Part shown: one piece after another, positions 17,982 to 27,628 of the stretch | Numbering within the stretch: position 1 is the first letter of the stretch | How the letters are laid out: each line of letters starts with the position of its first letter | Assembly: GCF_024359525.1 (NCBI RefSeq) | Contig: NZ_JAKZEU010000003.1 | Coordinates: forward strand, 374,296-438,295 | Length of the DNA: 64,000 nt | Reading direction: 5' to 3' | DNA from: Paracoccus albicereus | GTDB taxonomy: Bacteria > Pseudomonadota > Alphaproteobacteria > Rhodobacterales > Rhodobacteraceae | The notes under the pieces: model-generated | What the model was told of the DNA's origin: nothing | Databases searched by the model: none | What the model saw: only the letters and a program-made list of their open reading frames with translations | Translations under genes and position numbers: made by a program

Positions 17982-19031
17982 CTAGACCCAACCCCCAAGA
18001 TTGTCGCGGATCACATTCATCATCACGTCGATATGGGCCGGGTCGTCGTTCAGGCACGGGATGTAGGTGAAGGTCTCGCCGCCAGCATGTTCGAAGCTTT
18101 CGCGGATCTCGCCGTTGATCTCTTCCAGCGTCTCGATGCAATCGGCGGCAAAGGCGGGCGAGATCACCGCGATGTCGGTATGTCCCTGTCGCGCCAGATC
18201 GGCCACGTGGTCGACGGTATAGGGTTTCAGCCATTCCTCTCGCCCGAAGACCGACTGGAAGGTCGTGTCGATCACGCCCTCGGGCCAGCCCAATCTTTCG
18301 CGCAGCAGCCGCGATGTCTTCTGACACTGGCAATGATAGGGATCGCCCTGCATCAGGTAGCGCTGCGGCATGCCGTGATAGCTCGCGACCAGCTTCGCGG
18401 GCACCTTGCCCTCCAGCTTGCGCTCGACCGAAGCCGCCAGCGCGTCGATGTAATCGGGCCTGTCGAAATAGGGCTCGGCGGTGCGGACGGCGGGCTGCCA
18501 CGTCTGTTCCATCAGGGCCCGGAACAACTGGTCATTGGCGGTGGCAGAGGTGGCGCCTGCATATTGCGGATAAAGCGGCAGGAACACGATGCGCCGACAC
18601 CCGGCCTTGACCATCCGGTCCAGCACCTCGGAGGTCGAGGGCTTGCCGTAGCGCATGCAGAAGTCGACCATCACCCGGTCGCCCCATTCCGCCTGAGCCT
18701 TTTCGCGAAGGGCCGCGGTCTGGTCGCGGGTGATCGTCATCAGCGGGCTTTCGCCCTTCTCTTCGTTCCAGATCGTCTTGTAGTTGGCACCGGAACTGAA
18801 CGGGCGCTTGGTCAGGATGATCCCCTGCAGGATCGGCTGCCATTTCCAGCGCGGCAGGTCGATGACCCGGCGATCGGACAGGAATTCGTTCAGGTAGCGC
18901 CGCATCGACCAGTAGTCCGTGCCTTCGGGCGTGCCGAGATTGGCGATCAGGATACCGGTCAGCGGGGTCTTCACCGTCGGATGGGCGGAGGGCTTAACCG
19001 AAGGATTGTCGGCCTGTCTCAGGTCTTTCAT
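17982..19031 (-). CDS. hemH: Ferrochelatase
   Basis: A 349-residue enzyme inserting ferrous iron into protoporphyrin IX, the last step of protohaem synthesis. Family landmarks are ILIANLGTPEG near the N-terminus, the active-site region KLVASYHGMPQRYLMQGDPY at about residue 210, and PAFAADCIETLEEI near the end. The start ATG at 19031 overlaps the upstream methyltransferase stop by four bases; the open frame continues upstream only as a shadow of that gene. The first ~20 residues (Ser/Pro/Lys-rich) are not conserved in the family as I know it. Confidence 0.96.
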   Translation of the reverse strand: MKDLRQADNPSVKPSAHPTVKTPLTGILIANLGTPEGTDYWSMRRYLNEFLSDRRVIDLPRWKWQPILQGIILTKRPFSSGANYKTIWNEEKGESPLMTITRDQTAALREKAQAEWGDRVMVDFCMRYGKPSTSEVLDRMVKAGCRRIVFLPLYPQYAGATSATANDQLFRALMEQTWQPAVRTAEPYFDRPDYIDALAASVERKLEGKVPAKLVASYHGMPQRYLMQGDPYHCQCQKTSRLLRERLGWPEGVIDTTFQSVFGREEWLKPYTVDHVADLARQGHTDIAVISPAFAADCIETLEEINGEIRESFEHAGGETFTYIPCLNDDPAHIDVMMNVIRDNLGGWV

Positions 19032-19867
19032 GGCGTCTTTCCGATCTGGTTCAGCGCATCGGCGAGCGCCATCTTGGCCGAGCCCGGGCGCAACGGCTTG
19101 GGCTGGCTGTCCGAAGGTGCCCAGCCGGTCAGGAAGGCAAGCTCGAAACTGGCTTGGATGCGCGCGGGTTCCGACGCGTCGGGGAAACGTTCGGCATAAA
19201 GCCCGGCCGCTCGTGCGAACACGGCGCGGTCGGTGGGTCGGCGAAGGCGTCCGGCAAGCGCGTTCTGCTCTCCCATCGCGCGCAGATCCTGCGCAAGGTG
19301 GATAAGATTGCGGTAGCTGGCCGGCACCGGCAGGATGTCGGCGACTGGCAGCGCCAAGGCCCCTCGCGCTAGAAGCCCGCCAAGATCGCGCAGATCGCCC
19401 ATGGGCAGGACCCGCGGTGAAAGCCCGCCCGTGATCTCGCTTTCCGCCTGCGCCATCACGGCCCGAAGCTCGTGCAGCGTCTGTCCAGCAGGCAATATGG
19501 CGAGAAACAGACCGTCGGGACGCAGCGCACGGGCGCACTGGACGATCTGACCGACCGGATCATCGGCCCAGTGCAGGGCCATCGCGTGAACGACCAGATC
19601 CAGCGAACCGGGCGCAAGGACCAGTATGTCGTCATCGGCGATGCTGCGGGCGCCGGGCAGCAGTGCGGACCAGAGATCGGGAAAGCCGCTGACGACAGCG
19701 ATATCGGTAAAGGTTCTGTTAATCTCCGCCAGCCTATCGTGGATCTCATCGGCAGCGATTCGATGAAGCACATCGGCCATCCCCGTGCGGACCGCCCGCA
19801 TGCGGTGTCTGGCCAGCGCAGTGCGGTCGGTCAGGGCGGGTCGCGAGGCAGGCGAGGGACTTTGCAT
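19028..19867 (-). CDS. SAM-dependent methyltransferase (BioC/NDUFAF5-like)
   Basis: A 279-residue protein with the layout of class I methyltransferases of the BioC/NDUFAF5 group, seen in DLVVHAMALHWADDPVG and CARALRPDGLFLAILP. The SAM-binding motif I is weak. Alphaproteobacterial and mitochondrial relatives act on complex I or on malonyl carriers; no biotin genes are near, so the role is open. Its stop overlaps the hemH start (ATGA). Its ATG at 19867 overlaps, on the opposite strand, the comF ATG at 19866 within one CATG. Confidence 0.75.
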   Translation of the reverse strand: MQSPSPASRPALTDRTALARHRMRAVRTGMADVLHRIAADEIHDRLAEINRTFTDIAVVSGFPDLWSALLPGARSIADDDILVLAPGSLDLVVHAMALHWADDPVGQIVQCARALRPDGLFLAILPAGQTLHELRAVMAQAESEITGGLSPRVLPMGDLRDLGGLLARGALALPVADILPVPASYRNLIHLAQDLRAMGEQNALAGRLRRPTDRAVFARAAGLYAERFPDASEPARIQASFELAFLTGWAPSDSQPKPLRPGSAKMALADALNQIGKTP

Positions 19868-20633
19868 GGGGCTGCACCATAGGATCGTTCGAAGCGCGAT
19901 GAAAGGCGCCTTGCGGATCGTGTATCCGCCACAATGCTTGGCCTGCGGCGGCGGCGTGGCCGAGGATGGTTCGCTATGTCCGGATTGCTGGCGCGAAACG
20001 GAATTCGTCACGCGACCGGCTTGCACCCGCTGCGGTGTGCCGTTGCCCGGCGACGGCTTGCATGAGGCTGAAAGTCATGCAGAGGGCGATCTGTGCGACG
20101 ACTGCATCTTGATCCCGAGGCCCTGGCAGCATGGCCGTGCAGCGATGGTCTATGCGGGAACGGCGCGGCGGCTGGTGCTGGCACTGAAGCACGGGGACCG
20201 CCCTGATCTCGCTCCGCCGCTGGCGGCGTGGCTGGCACGCGCAGCCGCACCGCTGGTGCAGCCGGGGACGATCGTGGTGCCTGTGCCCGTGCATTGGCGA
20301 CGGATGCTGAAGCGCCGCTACAATCAGGCAGAGCTTCTGTCGCGGCACCTGGCGCTTCACCACGGTCTGCTTCACCTGCCTGACGCGCTGAAGCGCATCG
20401 CGGGTCGGCCCGGCCAAGATCATCGCAACCTGACCGAGCGGTTCGAGAACGTCGCCGGCACCATCGTTGCAAACCCGCGGCGCGCCGCCCTACTGCAAGA
20501 CAAGTCGGTGCTTCTCGTCGATGACGTGATGGCGTCAGGCGCGACACTTGCAGCCTCGGCGGAGGCGCTGGCGCTGGCAGGTGCCGCGTCGGTTTCAGTC
20601 TGCGTGCTGGCAAGGGCGGCCAAGGATCACTAG
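19866..20633 (+). CDS. comF: ComF family phosphoribosyltransferase-like protein
   Basis: A 255-residue ComF protein. The N-terminus carries zinc-ribbon cysteines (C24, C27, C38, C41, then C53 and C56), and the C-terminal half is a phosphoribosyltransferase fold with the PRPP loop VLLVDDVMASGATLAA. ComF acts in DNA uptake in naturally competent bacteria; elsewhere its role is less clear. I favour ATG at 19866 (GAGGG seven bases upstream) over ATG at 19899. Its start codon overlaps the start of the divergent methyltransferase gene. Confidence 0.88.
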   Translation: MGLHHRIVRSAMKGALRIVYPPQCLACGGGVAEDGSLCPDCWRETEFVTRPACTRCGVPLPGDGLHEAESHAEGDLCDDCILIPRPWQHGRAAMVYAGTARRLVLALKHGDRPDLAPPLAAWLARAAAPLVQPGTIVVPVPVHWRRMLKRRYNQAELLSRHLALHHGLLHLPDALKRIAGRPGQDHRNLTERFENVAGTIVANPRRAALLQDKSVLLVDDVMASGATLAASAEALALAGAASVSVCVLARAAKDH

Positions 20634-20666
20634 ATTGGTCGGGACCCGAACCATCAGGACCCTACC

Positions 20667-20930
20667 ATGCCAGAGATCGAGATTTACGCCACCCGCACCT
20701 GTCCGTTCTGCGTCGCCGCCCGCGCGCTTCTGGATCGCAAGTCCGCATCCTATTCCGTCATCGATGTCGGTGCCGACCCCGAGCGCCGGGCCGAGATGAT
20801 GCAGCGCGCAGGTGGGCGCCGCACGGTGCCTCAGATCTTCATCGACGGGCACCATGTCGGCGGCAACGACGACCTGCAGGCGTTGGACCGCGCCGGCAAG
20901 CTCGACCCGATGCTGCGCGCGGCGGGCTGA
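20667..20930 (+). CDS. grxC: Glutaredoxin 3
   Basis: An 87-residue dithiol glutaredoxin with active site TCPFCVAA (C12, C15), the cis-proline segment RTVPQIFIDG and the glutathione-binding GGNDDLQALD. It reduces protein disulphides and glutathione mixed disulphides in the cytoplasm. It sits between comF and the nitrilase-family gene, six bases before the latter, in a probable plus-strand operon. Length and motifs are standard. Confidence 0.95.
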   Translation: MPEIEIYATRTCPFCVAARALLDRKSASYSVIDVGADPERRAEMMQRAGGRRTVPQIFIDGHHVGGNDDLQALDRAGKLDPMLRAAG

Positions 20931-20936
20931 GGGCGG

Positions 20937-21809
20937 ATGGCACCCGACGGCACGCTGCGCGCCGGGTTGATCCAGCTGAATGTCGGCGACGACCCGGCGG
21001 CGAACCTGCAGGAAACGTCGCGCCTGATCCGTGAGGCGGCAGAGCAGGGAGCAAGCCTGATCCTGACGCCCGAGGTGACGAATATCCTGTCACCCGACCG
21101 GGCACATCAGGCGGCGATGCTGCACCACCAGGCGAATGATCCGACACTCGCCGCGCTCAGGAAAGAGGCTGCGGCGCTGGACGTCTGGCTGCTTGTCGGA
21201 TCGTTGGCGCTGAAAGGCGACACGGCAGATGACAGCCGTTTCGTCAATCGCAGCTTCCTGATCCGCCCTGATGGGTCCGTCGCCGCGCATTACGACAAGA
21301 TCCACATGTTCGACGTCGCGATTTCCGAAACCGAGACCTTTCGCGAAAGTGTCGCCTACCGTCCGGGTGCACATGCAGTGCTGGCGCCGGGTCCGGTGCC
21401 GATCGGGATGACGATCTGCTACGATGTCCGCTTTCCGACGCTTTACCGCGCGCTGGCCAAGGCGGGTGCGCGCATCCTGACGGTGCCGTCGGCCTTCAAC
21501 CCGACATCCGGCGCGGCGCATTGGCACGTCCTGCTTCGCGCCCGCGCGATCGAGACCGGTTGCTTCGTTCTCGCGCCTGCGCAGACCGGCACGCATCCCT
21601 GCCCGGCCACCCCCGACAGGCGTCCGCGTGTCAGCTACGGCCACTCGCTGGCGGTCTCACCCTGGGGCGAAGTGCTGGCCGACGCGGGAGAGACGCCGGG
21701 AGTCACCATCGTCGAGCTTGACCTGAACGCGGTCGAAAGGGCACGGTCCCGTATCCCCTCCATCGATCATGACCGGGACTTCGCCATGCCCGCGCCCGAT
21801 GCCCACTGA
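20937..21809 (+). CDS. Carbon-nitrogen hydrolase (nitrilase superfamily, Nit/omega-amidase-like)
   Basis: A 290-residue nitrilase-superfamily amidase. The catalytic triad is complete: E46 in ILTPEVTN, K121 in HYDKIHMFD and C161 in MTICYDVRFP. The pattern KIHMFDV and the YGHS(L)AVSPWGEV end resemble the Nit1/deaminated-glutathione amidase group, so repair of deaminated glutathione is a reasonable guess given the neighbouring glutaredoxin; this is inference. It starts six bases after grxC and overlaps the MarR gene by 11 bases. Confidence 0.88.
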   Translation: MAPDGTLRAGLIQLNVGDDPAANLQETSRLIREAAEQGASLILTPEVTNILSPDRAHQAAMLHHQANDPTLAALRKEAAALDVWLLVGSLALKGDTADDSRFVNRSFLIRPDGSVAAHYDKIHMFDVAISETETFRESVAYRPGAHAVLAPGPVPIGMTICYDVRFPTLYRALAKAGARILTVPSAFNPTSGAAHWHVLLRARAIETGCFVLAPAQTGTHPCPATPDRRPRVSYGHSLAVSPWGEVLADAGETPGVTIVELDLNAVERARSRIPSIDHDRDFAMPAPDAH

Positions 21810-22302
21810 CCGATCGTCCGACCGCGGCGCCACCGCGCTTCGCGACGGTGCGCGCGAGCGTGATCAGGGTGCGGACCGGCTTGCCGCCAGCCTGTTTTCC
21901 GAAGTCTTCATCGCCGACCAGCTGTCGCGCAGCCTGATTTCGCGCGCTTTGCCGCGAGGGATGCAGATCTCGCATTTCTCCGTGCTGAACCTTCTGGCCC
22001 ATGTCGGCGAAGAGCGCACGCCAGCGCAACTGGCCGAGGCGTTCCATGTCACCCGTGGTGCGATGACCAACACGCTGTCGCGGCTGGAATGGGCGGGTCA
22101 TGTCCACATCCGGCCGGATTGGGACGACGCGCGACGCAAGTTCGTTTCGATCAGTCCGTCAGGGCGCGCAGCGCGCGAGGCCGCGATCGCCGCCTTCATG
22201 CCGCTGATCGGCGACGTGGTTCGCGACATCGGTGCCGACAGGGTCCGCGCCGCCCTGCCCGTCCTGCGCGAATTGCGCCGCAGGCTGGGAGGCGAGGGCT
22301 AG
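21799..22302 (+). CDS. MarR family transcriptional regulator
   Basis: A 167-residue winged-helix regulator. The recognition helix region is [21 protein letters not shown], followed by the wing [14 protein letters not shown], the MarR DxRxK/R-type wing signature. Such proteins are dimeric repressors relieved by small phenolics or oxidants. I chose ATG at 21799, overlapping the upstream stop, over 21769. Its stop codon TAG shares the CTAG sequence with the stop of the convergent ubiG gene. The target is unknown; its own operon is the first guess. Confidence 0.87.
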   Translation: MPTDRSSDRGATALRDGARERDQGADRLAASLFSEVFIADQLSRSLISRALPRGMQISHFSVLNLLAHVGEERTPAQLAEAFHVTRGAMTNTLSRLEWAGHVHIRPDWDDARRKFVSISPSGRAAREAAIAAFMPLIGDVVRDIGADRVRAALPVLRELRRRLGGEG

Positions 22303-23057
22303 CCGGCCCGACGCGCAGCCATCAGGTAGTTCACCGACAGGTCGCGATCGGACAGGCTCCAAGTCCAGCCCAGCGGATTGAACACCATCCCGCGTCGGTC
22401 GACCGAGACCAGACCTGCGCGGGCCATCATCGTGGCCAGTTCTTCGGGCGTGATGAACCGGCTCCATTCATGTGTGCCCCGTGGCAGCCAGCGCATCACC
22501 CATTCCGCGCCGACGATCGCGGCCGCAAAGCTTTTCGGAGTCCGGTTCAGGGTGGAGGCGATCAGCAGCCCGCCGGGCCGCAGCAATTCGGCGCAAGTGG
22601 CGATGAACTGAGCCGGGTCCGCGACATGCTCGACGATCTCGAGCGCCAGAACGACGTCGAACCGCTCGCCCGCCTCGGCCAGCGTCTCAGCAGCCACCGA
22701 TCGGTAATCGATGTCCAGTCCATGTTGCGTCGCGTGGGCCTTGGCCACCGCAATGTTGCCCTCGGCCGCATCGGCACCCACCACCTCGGCACCCAGTCGC
22801 GCCATCGGCTCGGTCACCAGCCCGCCGCCGCAGCCGATATCGAGAAGCCTGAGCCCCGTCAGCGGTTGCCGCTCGCGTCGGTCGCGCATGAACTCCGTGC
22901 CGATCTGCGTCACCATATAGTCAAGGCGCACCGGGTTCAGCATGTGCAGCGGCTTGAACTTGCCGTTCGGGTCCCACCATTCCGCGGCCATCGCCTCGAA
23001 CTTGGCGATTTCGGCCGGGTCGACGCTTCCTGTATGAGCCGGTTGGGGTTTCTGCAT
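22299..23057 (-). CDS. ubiG: Ubiquinone biosynthesis O-methyltransferase UbiG
   Basis: A 252-residue SAM-dependent enzyme carrying out both O-methylations in ubiquinone synthesis. The SAM-binding motif is [20 protein letters not shown] at residues 71-90, preceded by the family stretch [18 protein letters not shown] at 23057 is preceded by GGAGAG; the longer open frame upstream crosses the divergent peptidase gene. It is a single gene in minus orientation, divergent from pip with 50 bp between, and shares its stop position with marR. Confidence 0.95.
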   Translation of the reverse strand: MQKPQPAHTGSVDPAEIAKFEAMAAEWWDPNGKFKPLHMLNPVRLDYMVTQIGTEFMRDRRERQPLTGLRLLDIGCGGGLVTEPMARLGAEVVGADAAEGNIAVAKAHATQHGLDIDYRSVAAETLAEAGERFDVVLALEIVEHVADPAQFIATCAELLRPGGLLIASTLNRTPKSFAAAIVGAEWVMRWLPRGTHEWSRFITPEELATMMARAGLVSVDRRGMVFNPLGWTWSLSDRDLSVNYLMAARRAG

Positions 23058-23107
23058 GCGGTGCTCTCCTTCTGGCGGGGACGGCGCGGGTGATCTATAC
23101 TGGGTCG

Positions 23108-24085
23108 ATGGACAGATTGGCAGGACAAATCGGCGGACCGACGGGGCGGCTATACCCTGCGATCGAGCCGTTCGACCGCGCCATGATCGACCGCGACGGC
23201 GGCCATTCGATCTACGTGGAACAATGCGGCAATCCCGATGGGCAGCCGGTAATCGTCCTGCATGGCGGACCGGGCGGCGGCTGCAGCCCCTACATGCGAC
23301 GCTTTTTCGACCCGCGGTTCTACCGTATCGTGCTGTTCGATCAGCGCGGCTGCGGGCGGTCGCGCCCCTCGGCCTCGGTCGAGGCGAACACGACGGCAGA
23401 TCTCGTCGGTGACATTCAGGCGATCCGCGAAAGGCTGGGACTTGGCCCGGCGATCCTGTTCGGGGGCAGCTGGGGCGCGACGCTGGCGCTCGCCTATGCC
23501 GAGGCCCATCCCGAAGGCACAACGGCCCTTGTCCTGCGCGGCGTCTTCATGGGCCGGCAGGAGGAACTGGACTGGTTCTACGGCGGCGGCGCGGCACGGT
23601 TCTTCCCCGATCTTTGGGCACGCTTCCTGAAACCCGTCCCCGAGGCCGAACGGAACGACCTCATCGCGGCCTATCACCGGCGGCTGTTTTCCGACGATCC
23701 CGACATCCAACGTCGCTTCGCACTGCCCTGGCTATTGTGGGAGAACGCACTGGCAGGGCTGGAAGCCTCTCCCGCGACCCAGGCGCCACCGGAATACGCC
23801 CGCACCTTCGCGCGGCTCGAATGTCATTATTTCCACAACCGCTGCTTTCTGGAAGAAGGCCAGCTTCTACAAGACCGCCACCGGATCGAGCATCTGCCCT
23901 GCGTGATCGTCCAAGGCCGCTACGACATGGTCTGCCCGCCCGCAACAGCCTGGAGGCTGGCCGATGGATGGGACCGCTGCGAATTGCGACTGGTCCCGTC
24001 GTCGGGCCACGCACTCTCCGAACCCCGGATCGCGGCTGAATTGGTACGGACGATGGATCAGTTGGCTCGACGGGGGATAGGCTGA
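23108..24085 (+). CDS. pip: Proline iminopeptidase
   Basis: A 325-residue alpha/beta hydrolase of peptidase family S33 that releases N-terminal proline. Markers are the oxyanion [16 protein letters not shown] and the nucleophile elbow [18 protein letters not shown] with the catalytic serine; the acid and His lie in the C-terminal third ([17 protein letters not shown]). The GTG at 23090 would add six residues; I prefer ATG at 23108. Its TGA overlaps the tspO ATG by one base, so the two are co-translated. Confidence 0.92.
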   Translation: MDRLAGQIGGPTGRLYPAIEPFDRAMIDRDGGHSIYVEQCGNPDGQPVIVLHGGPGGGCSPYMRRFFDPRFYRIVLFDQRGCGRSRPSASVEANTTADLVGDIQAIRERLGLGPAILFGGSWGATLALAYAEAHPEGTTALVLRGVFMGRQEELDWFYGGGAARFFPDLWARFLKPVPEAERNDLIAAYHRRLFSDDPDIQRRFALPWLLWENALAGLEASPATQAPPEYARTFARLECHYFHNRCFLEEGQLLQDRHRIEHLPCVIVQGRYDMVCPPATAWRLADGWDRCELRLVPSSGHALSEPRIAAELVRTMDQLARRGIG

Positions 24086-24558
24086 TGCTTTCCATGATCT
24101 TCCTCATCGCCTGTGGTGCTGCCGCTGCCACCGGGATCATCTTCAAGCCGGGCGCTTGGTATGACGGGTTGGAAAAGCCCTCGTTCACGCCGCCGAAACG
24201 GGTCTTTCCGGTCGCCTGGACAATGATCTACCTGCTGATCGCGATCGCAGGTGCGCGGCTGGCCGTGCTGCCGGGCTCGGCGATGGCGATGGCGCTGTGG
24301 GCGGCGCAGATCGCGTTGAACACCTTGTGGACACCGGTCTTTTTCGGCGCACATCGGATGGGGCTGGGCATGGGGGTGATGGCTGCCCTGTGGCTGGTCG
24401 TTGCCGCGCTGGTCGTCGCGGCCTTCCGGCTGGACGCCTGGGCCGGTCTGATGCTGCTTCCCTATCTTGCCTGGCTCTGTGTGGCGGCAGCGTTGAACTG
24501 GCGTATCTGGCGCGACAATAGTCACCGCTTGCATTCGCCGGAAGCCGATTCTATATAG
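24085..24558 (+). CDS. tspO: TspO/MBR family membrane protein
   Basis: A 157-residue protein with five membrane segments, the tryptophan-rich sensory protein family. Characteristic motifs are [13 protein letters not shown] after the first helix, [10 protein letters not shown], and [12 protein letters not shown] with the NxxW element. In Rhodobacter TspO binds porphyrins and represses pigment genes in response to oxygen; whether this copy does so is not known. The next promoter begins inside this gene: its TAG stop lies in the -10 box of the rimP operon. Confidence 0.92.
   Translation: MLSMIFLIACGAAAATGIIFKPGAWYDGLEKPSFTPPKRVFPVAWTMIYLLIAIAGARLAVLPGSAMAMALWAAQIALNTLWTPVFFGAHRMGLGMGVMAALWLVVAALVVAAFRLDAWAGLMLLPYLAWLCVAAALNWRIWRDNSHRLHSPEADSI
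24529..24557 (+). promoter_or_regulatory. Sigma-70 promoter of the rimP-nusA-infB operon, inside the 3' end of tspO
   Basis: TTGCAT (24529-24534) and TATATA (24552-24557) are separated by exactly 17 bases. The first base of the tspO stop codon (24556) falls within the -10. The expected start near 24564 leaves an ~87-base leader before rimP. Confidence 0.75.
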
Positions 24559-24563
24559 CCGAT

Positions 24564-24650
24564 CAACAGCGGAGCAGGCGTCCACACCCTGCCCACCGGA
24601 CAAAGTCGCACGGGCCGCTGACGGCCCGTTTTTTCATTTCGAAGGGACCC
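24564..24650 (+). promoter_or_regulatory. rimP leader with terminator, possible attenuator
   Basis: The short leader between the promoter and the rimP ATG contains a first possible hairpin (GCAGG/CCTGC, about 24573-24590) and then a full intrinsic terminator, all before the ribosome-binding site GAAGGGA. Attenuators called rimP leaders have been predicted in alphaproteobacteria. I assign this by position and architecture only. Confidence 0.55.
24610..24635 (+). terminator. Intrinsic terminator in the rimP leader
   Basis: ACGGGCC (24610-24616) pairs perfectly with GGCCCGT (24623-24629) around a six-base loop, followed by a run of T. It would end tspO transcripts and could regulate read-through into rimP. 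Confidence 0.85.
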
Positions 24651-25256
24651 ATGTCGAACGACCTGATCGCCAAGACTGCCATCGACCGGCGCCTGGCCGA
24701 GATCATCACTCCGGTGATCGAGGATCTGGGCTACGAGCTGGTTCGCCTGCGCATGCAGGGCGGCAAGACGGCCACGTTGCAGATCATGGCCGACCGGCCC
24801 GAAGGCGGGATCAATGTCGACGATTGCGCCGACATCTCGACCGCGATCAGCGCGGTTCTGGATGTCGAGGATCCGGTCGAGGACCCCTATCACCTTGAGG
24901 TCAGCAGTCCCGGCATCGACCGTCCGCTGACCCGGCTGAAGGATTTCGAGACTTTCGAGGGTTACGAAGCGCGACTGGAGACGAACCAGCCCATCGATGG
25001 GCGCAAGCGCTTCAAGGGCGAGCTGGCGGGGGTCGAGGATGGCGAAGTGCTGATCAACATCGAGACCGGCGGCGAGACCCAGACCATCGGGTTGCAATTC
25101 GACTGGCTGTCGGACGCCAAGCTGGTCCTGACCGACGAGCTGATCCGCGAGATGCTGCGGCAGAAAAAGGAAGCCGGGGTCGAGATCGAGAATCTCGACG
25201 AGGGCCATTTTGACGAGATCGAAACCGATGCGGGCGACCCCGCCGAGAAGGAGTAA
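24651..25256 (+). CDS. rimP: Ribosome maturation factor RimP
   Basis: A 201-residue protein required for late maturation of the 30S subunit. The N-terminal domain has the typical [20 protein letters not shown], the centre [20 protein letters not shown] (the family signature), and an SH3-like C-terminal domain follows. The C-terminal ~40 residues are acidic and longer than in E. coli. It is the first gene of the canonical rimP-nusA-rnpM(ylxR)-infB operon and lies three bases before the nusA ATG. Confidence 0.96.
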   Translation: MSNDLIAKTAIDRRLAEIITPVIEDLGYELVRLRMQGGKTATLQIMADRPEGGINVDDCADISTAISAVLDVEDPVEDPYHLEVSSPGIDRPLTRLKDFETFEGYEARLETNQPIDGRKRFKGELAGVEDGEVLINIETGGETQTIGLQFDWLSDAKLVLTDELIREMLRQKKEAGVEIENLDEGHFDEIETDAGDPAEKE

Positions 25257-25259
25257 GTG

Positions 25260-26948
25260 ATGGCGATCACCTCTGCCAACCAGCTTGAGCTGCTGCAGAC
25301 CGCCGAGGCGGTGGCGCGCGAGAAGATGATCGAGCCCGAGCTGGTCATCGAAGCGATGGAGGACAGTCTCGCCCGGGCCGCGAAGTCGCGCTACGGCGCC
25401 GAGATGGACATCCGCGTGGCCATCGACCGCAAGACCGGCAATGCCACCTTCACCCGCGTCCGCACCGTCGTGGACGAGGAAGAGCTTGAAAATTATCAGG
25501 CGCAATTCACCGCCGATCAGGCCAAGCCTTATTTCGAGCTGTCGAAGAACGCGTCGTCCTATTGGACCCGCGACGGCGCGCGGCTGGACGACTTCGCCGG
25601 CGGGCCGCAACTGGGCGACGTCTTCGAGGAACAGGTTCCGCCTGTCGATCTGGGTCGGATCGCGGCGCAATCGGCCAAGCAGGTCATCCTGCAGCGCGTC
25701 CGCGAAGCCGAGCGCGATCGCCAGTACGAAGAATTCAAGGACCGCGCCGGCACGATCATCAACGGTCTGGTGAAGCGCGAGGAATACGGCAACATCATCG
25801 TCGATATCGGCCGTGGCGAGGCGATCCTGCGTCGCAACGAAAAGATCGGTCGCGAAAGCTATCGCCCCGGCGACCGCATCCGCTGCTACGTCAAGGACGT
25901 GCGCCGTGAGACCCGCGGCCCGCAGATCTTCCTGTCGCGCACCGATCCGCAGTTCATGGCCGAGCTGTTCAAGATGGAAGTGCCGGAGATCTATGACGGC
26001 ATCATCGAGATCAAGGCCGTTGCCCGCGACCCCGGCAGCCGCGCGAAGATCGGCGTGATCAGCTATGACAACTCGATCGACCCGGTCGGTGCCTGCGTCG
26101 GTATGCGCGGTTCGCGCGTTCAGGCCGTCGTCGGTGAATTGCAGGGTGAAAAGATCGACATCATACCGTGGTCGGAAGATCAGGCGACGTTCCTTGTGAA
26201 CGCCCTGCAGCCGGCCGAGGTCAGCAAGGTGGTCTTCGACGAGGACGCGCCGCGAATCGAAGTCGTGGTGCCGGACGAGCAGCTGAGCCTTGCTATCGGC
26301 CGTCGCGGCCAGAACGTGCGGCTGGCGAGCCAGCTGACCGGCCTCGACATCGACATCCTGACCGAGGAAGAGGAATCCAAGCGCCGTCAGGCCGAGTTCA
26401 ACGAGCGCACCCAGCTGTTCATGGACAAGCTGGATCTGGACGAATTCTTCGCCCAGCTGCTGGTTGCCGAAGGCTTCACCAACCTTCAGGAAGTGGCCTA
26501 TGTCGATCAGGACGAGCTTCTGTCGATTGACGGCGTCGACGAGGCGACGGCCGAGGAACTGCAGGCCCGTGCCCGCGACGTGCTGGAAGCGGCGAACAAG
26601 GCGGCCCTGGAGAACGCCCGCGCCCTTGGTGTCGAGGACAGCCTGGTTGAATTCGAGGGCCTGACACCCCAGATGATCGAAGCGTTGGCGAAAGACGGCA
26701 TCAAGACGCTGGAAGACTTCGCCACCTGCGCCGACTGGGAACTGGCCGGCGGCTGGACGACGGTCGACGGTCAGCGCGTGAAGGACGAAGGTCTGCTAGA
26801 GCCCTTCGACATCAGCCTCGAAGACGCGCAGACCATGGTTATGACCGCGCGTGTCATGCTGGGCTGGGTCGACCCGACCGAACTTGAGGCCGATGCAGAC
26901 GGTGAAGGTGAAGGCGACGAGGGTGAAACCGAGGAGGCCGGGGTGTAA
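25260..26948 (+). CDS. nusA: Transcription termination/antitermination factor NusA
   Basis: A 562-residue NusA. In order: N-terminal RNA-polymerase-binding domain (to ~130), S1 domain (around [20 protein letters not shown]), two KH domains ([14 protein letters not shown], then [15 protein letters not shown]), and two C-terminal acidic helix-hairpin-helix repeats (from ~360). NusA controls pausing, termination and rRNA antitermination. AAGGAG lies six bases before the ATG at 25260; the frame also has GTG at 25257. The acidic tail is rich in Glu, Gly and Asp. Confidence 0.97.
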   Translation: MAITSANQLELLQTAEAVAREKMIEPELVIEAMEDSLARAAKSRYGAEMDIRVAIDRKTGNATFTRVRTVVDEEELENYQAQFTADQAKPYFELSKNASSYWTRDGARLDDFAGGPQLGDVFEEQVPPVDLGRIAAQSAKQVILQRVREAERDRQYEEFKDRAGTIINGLVKREEYGNIIVDIGRGEAILRRNEKIGRESYRPGDRIRCYVKDVRRETRGPQIFLSRTDPQFMAELFKMEVPEIYDGIIEIKAVARDPGSRAKIGVISYDNSIDPVGACVGMRGSRVQAVVGELQGEKIDIIPWSEDQATFLVNALQPAEVSKVVFDEDAPRIEVVVPDEQLSLAIGRRGQNVRLASQLTGLDIDILTEEEESKRRQAEFNERTQLFMDKLDLDEFFAQLLVAEGFTNLQEVAYVDQDELLSIDGVDEATAEELQARARDVLEAANKAALENARALGVEDSLVEFEGLTPQMIEALAKDGIKTLEDFATCADWELAGGWTTVDGQRVKDEGLLEPFDISLEDAQTMVMTARVMLGWVDPTELEADADGEGEGDEGETEEAGV

Positions 26949-26962
26949 GCCCCGGAATCCGT

Positions 26963-27628
26963 TTGAGCCGCGGGGGTCGCACCAAGGACCGCGAGGCGCC
27001 ATCCGAACGGCGCTGCATCGTCACCGGCGATGTGCAGCCCAAGGAAGGCTTGGTCCGCTTCGTCGCGGGCCCTGACGGGATGGTCGTGCCGGATCTGGCG
27101 GAAAAGCTTCCGGGTCGCGGCATCTGGGTCGCGGCCCAACGTGCCGCGATCGACAAGGCCGCTGCCAAGGGAATGTTTTCCCGCGGCGCCAAAGCGCAGG
27201 TCAGGGCGCCCGACGGTCTGGCCGATCTGGTCGAGTCGGGATTGGCAAAGCGGGTGGTCGAACTGGTTTCGCTTGCCCGCAAGGCAGGCGACGCGGTCGC
27301 CGGTTTCGAGAAGGTCAAGGGCTGGCTGGCCGACGGACGCGCGAAGGTGCTGTTGCAGGCCAGCGACGGCTCTGACCGGGGCAAGGGAAAGCTGTGGACA
27401 CCCACCGGCGGACGCTGGTTCGGGTGCCTGACGGCGTCAGAATTGGGTTTGTCCTTTGGCCGTGACCATGTCATACACGGCGCGCTTGCGCCGGGCGGAC
27501 TGACGGACAGGGTCATCAAGGAAGCGAGCAGGCTATCGGGCCTGCGCGGTGGATCGGCGGTTCCGACACCGCCCTCAGCGAGCATCACGGCGGCGTTGCC
27601 GCCCGGAAGGAATGAAGACGCGACATGA
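26963..27628 (+). CDS. rnpM: RNA-binding protein RnpM/YlxR fused to an L7Ae-like domain
   Basis: A 221-residue protein. Residues ~1-85 are the YlxR (DUF448) domain, with [20 protein letters not shown] and GRGIWVAA. Residues ~90-180 resemble the L7Ae/L30e-type RNA-binding fold, encoded separately (ylxQ) in Bacillus. Translation appears to start at TTG (26963), with only a weak upstream ribosome site; no better start keeps the full YlxR domain. In Firmicutes YlxR (RnpM) modulates RNase P. Its stop overlaps the infB ATG by four bases. Confidence 0.85.
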   Translation: MSRGGRTKDREAPSERRCIVTGDVQPKEGLVRFVAGPDGMVVPDLAEKLPGRGIWVAAQRAAIDKAAAKGMFSRGAKAQVRAPDGLADLVESGLAKRVVELVSLARKAGDAVAGFEKVKGWLADGRAKVLLQASDGSDRGKGKLWTPTGGRWFGCLTASELGLSFGRDHVIHGALAPGGLTDRVIKEASRLSGLRGGSAVPTPPSASITAALPPGRNEDAT

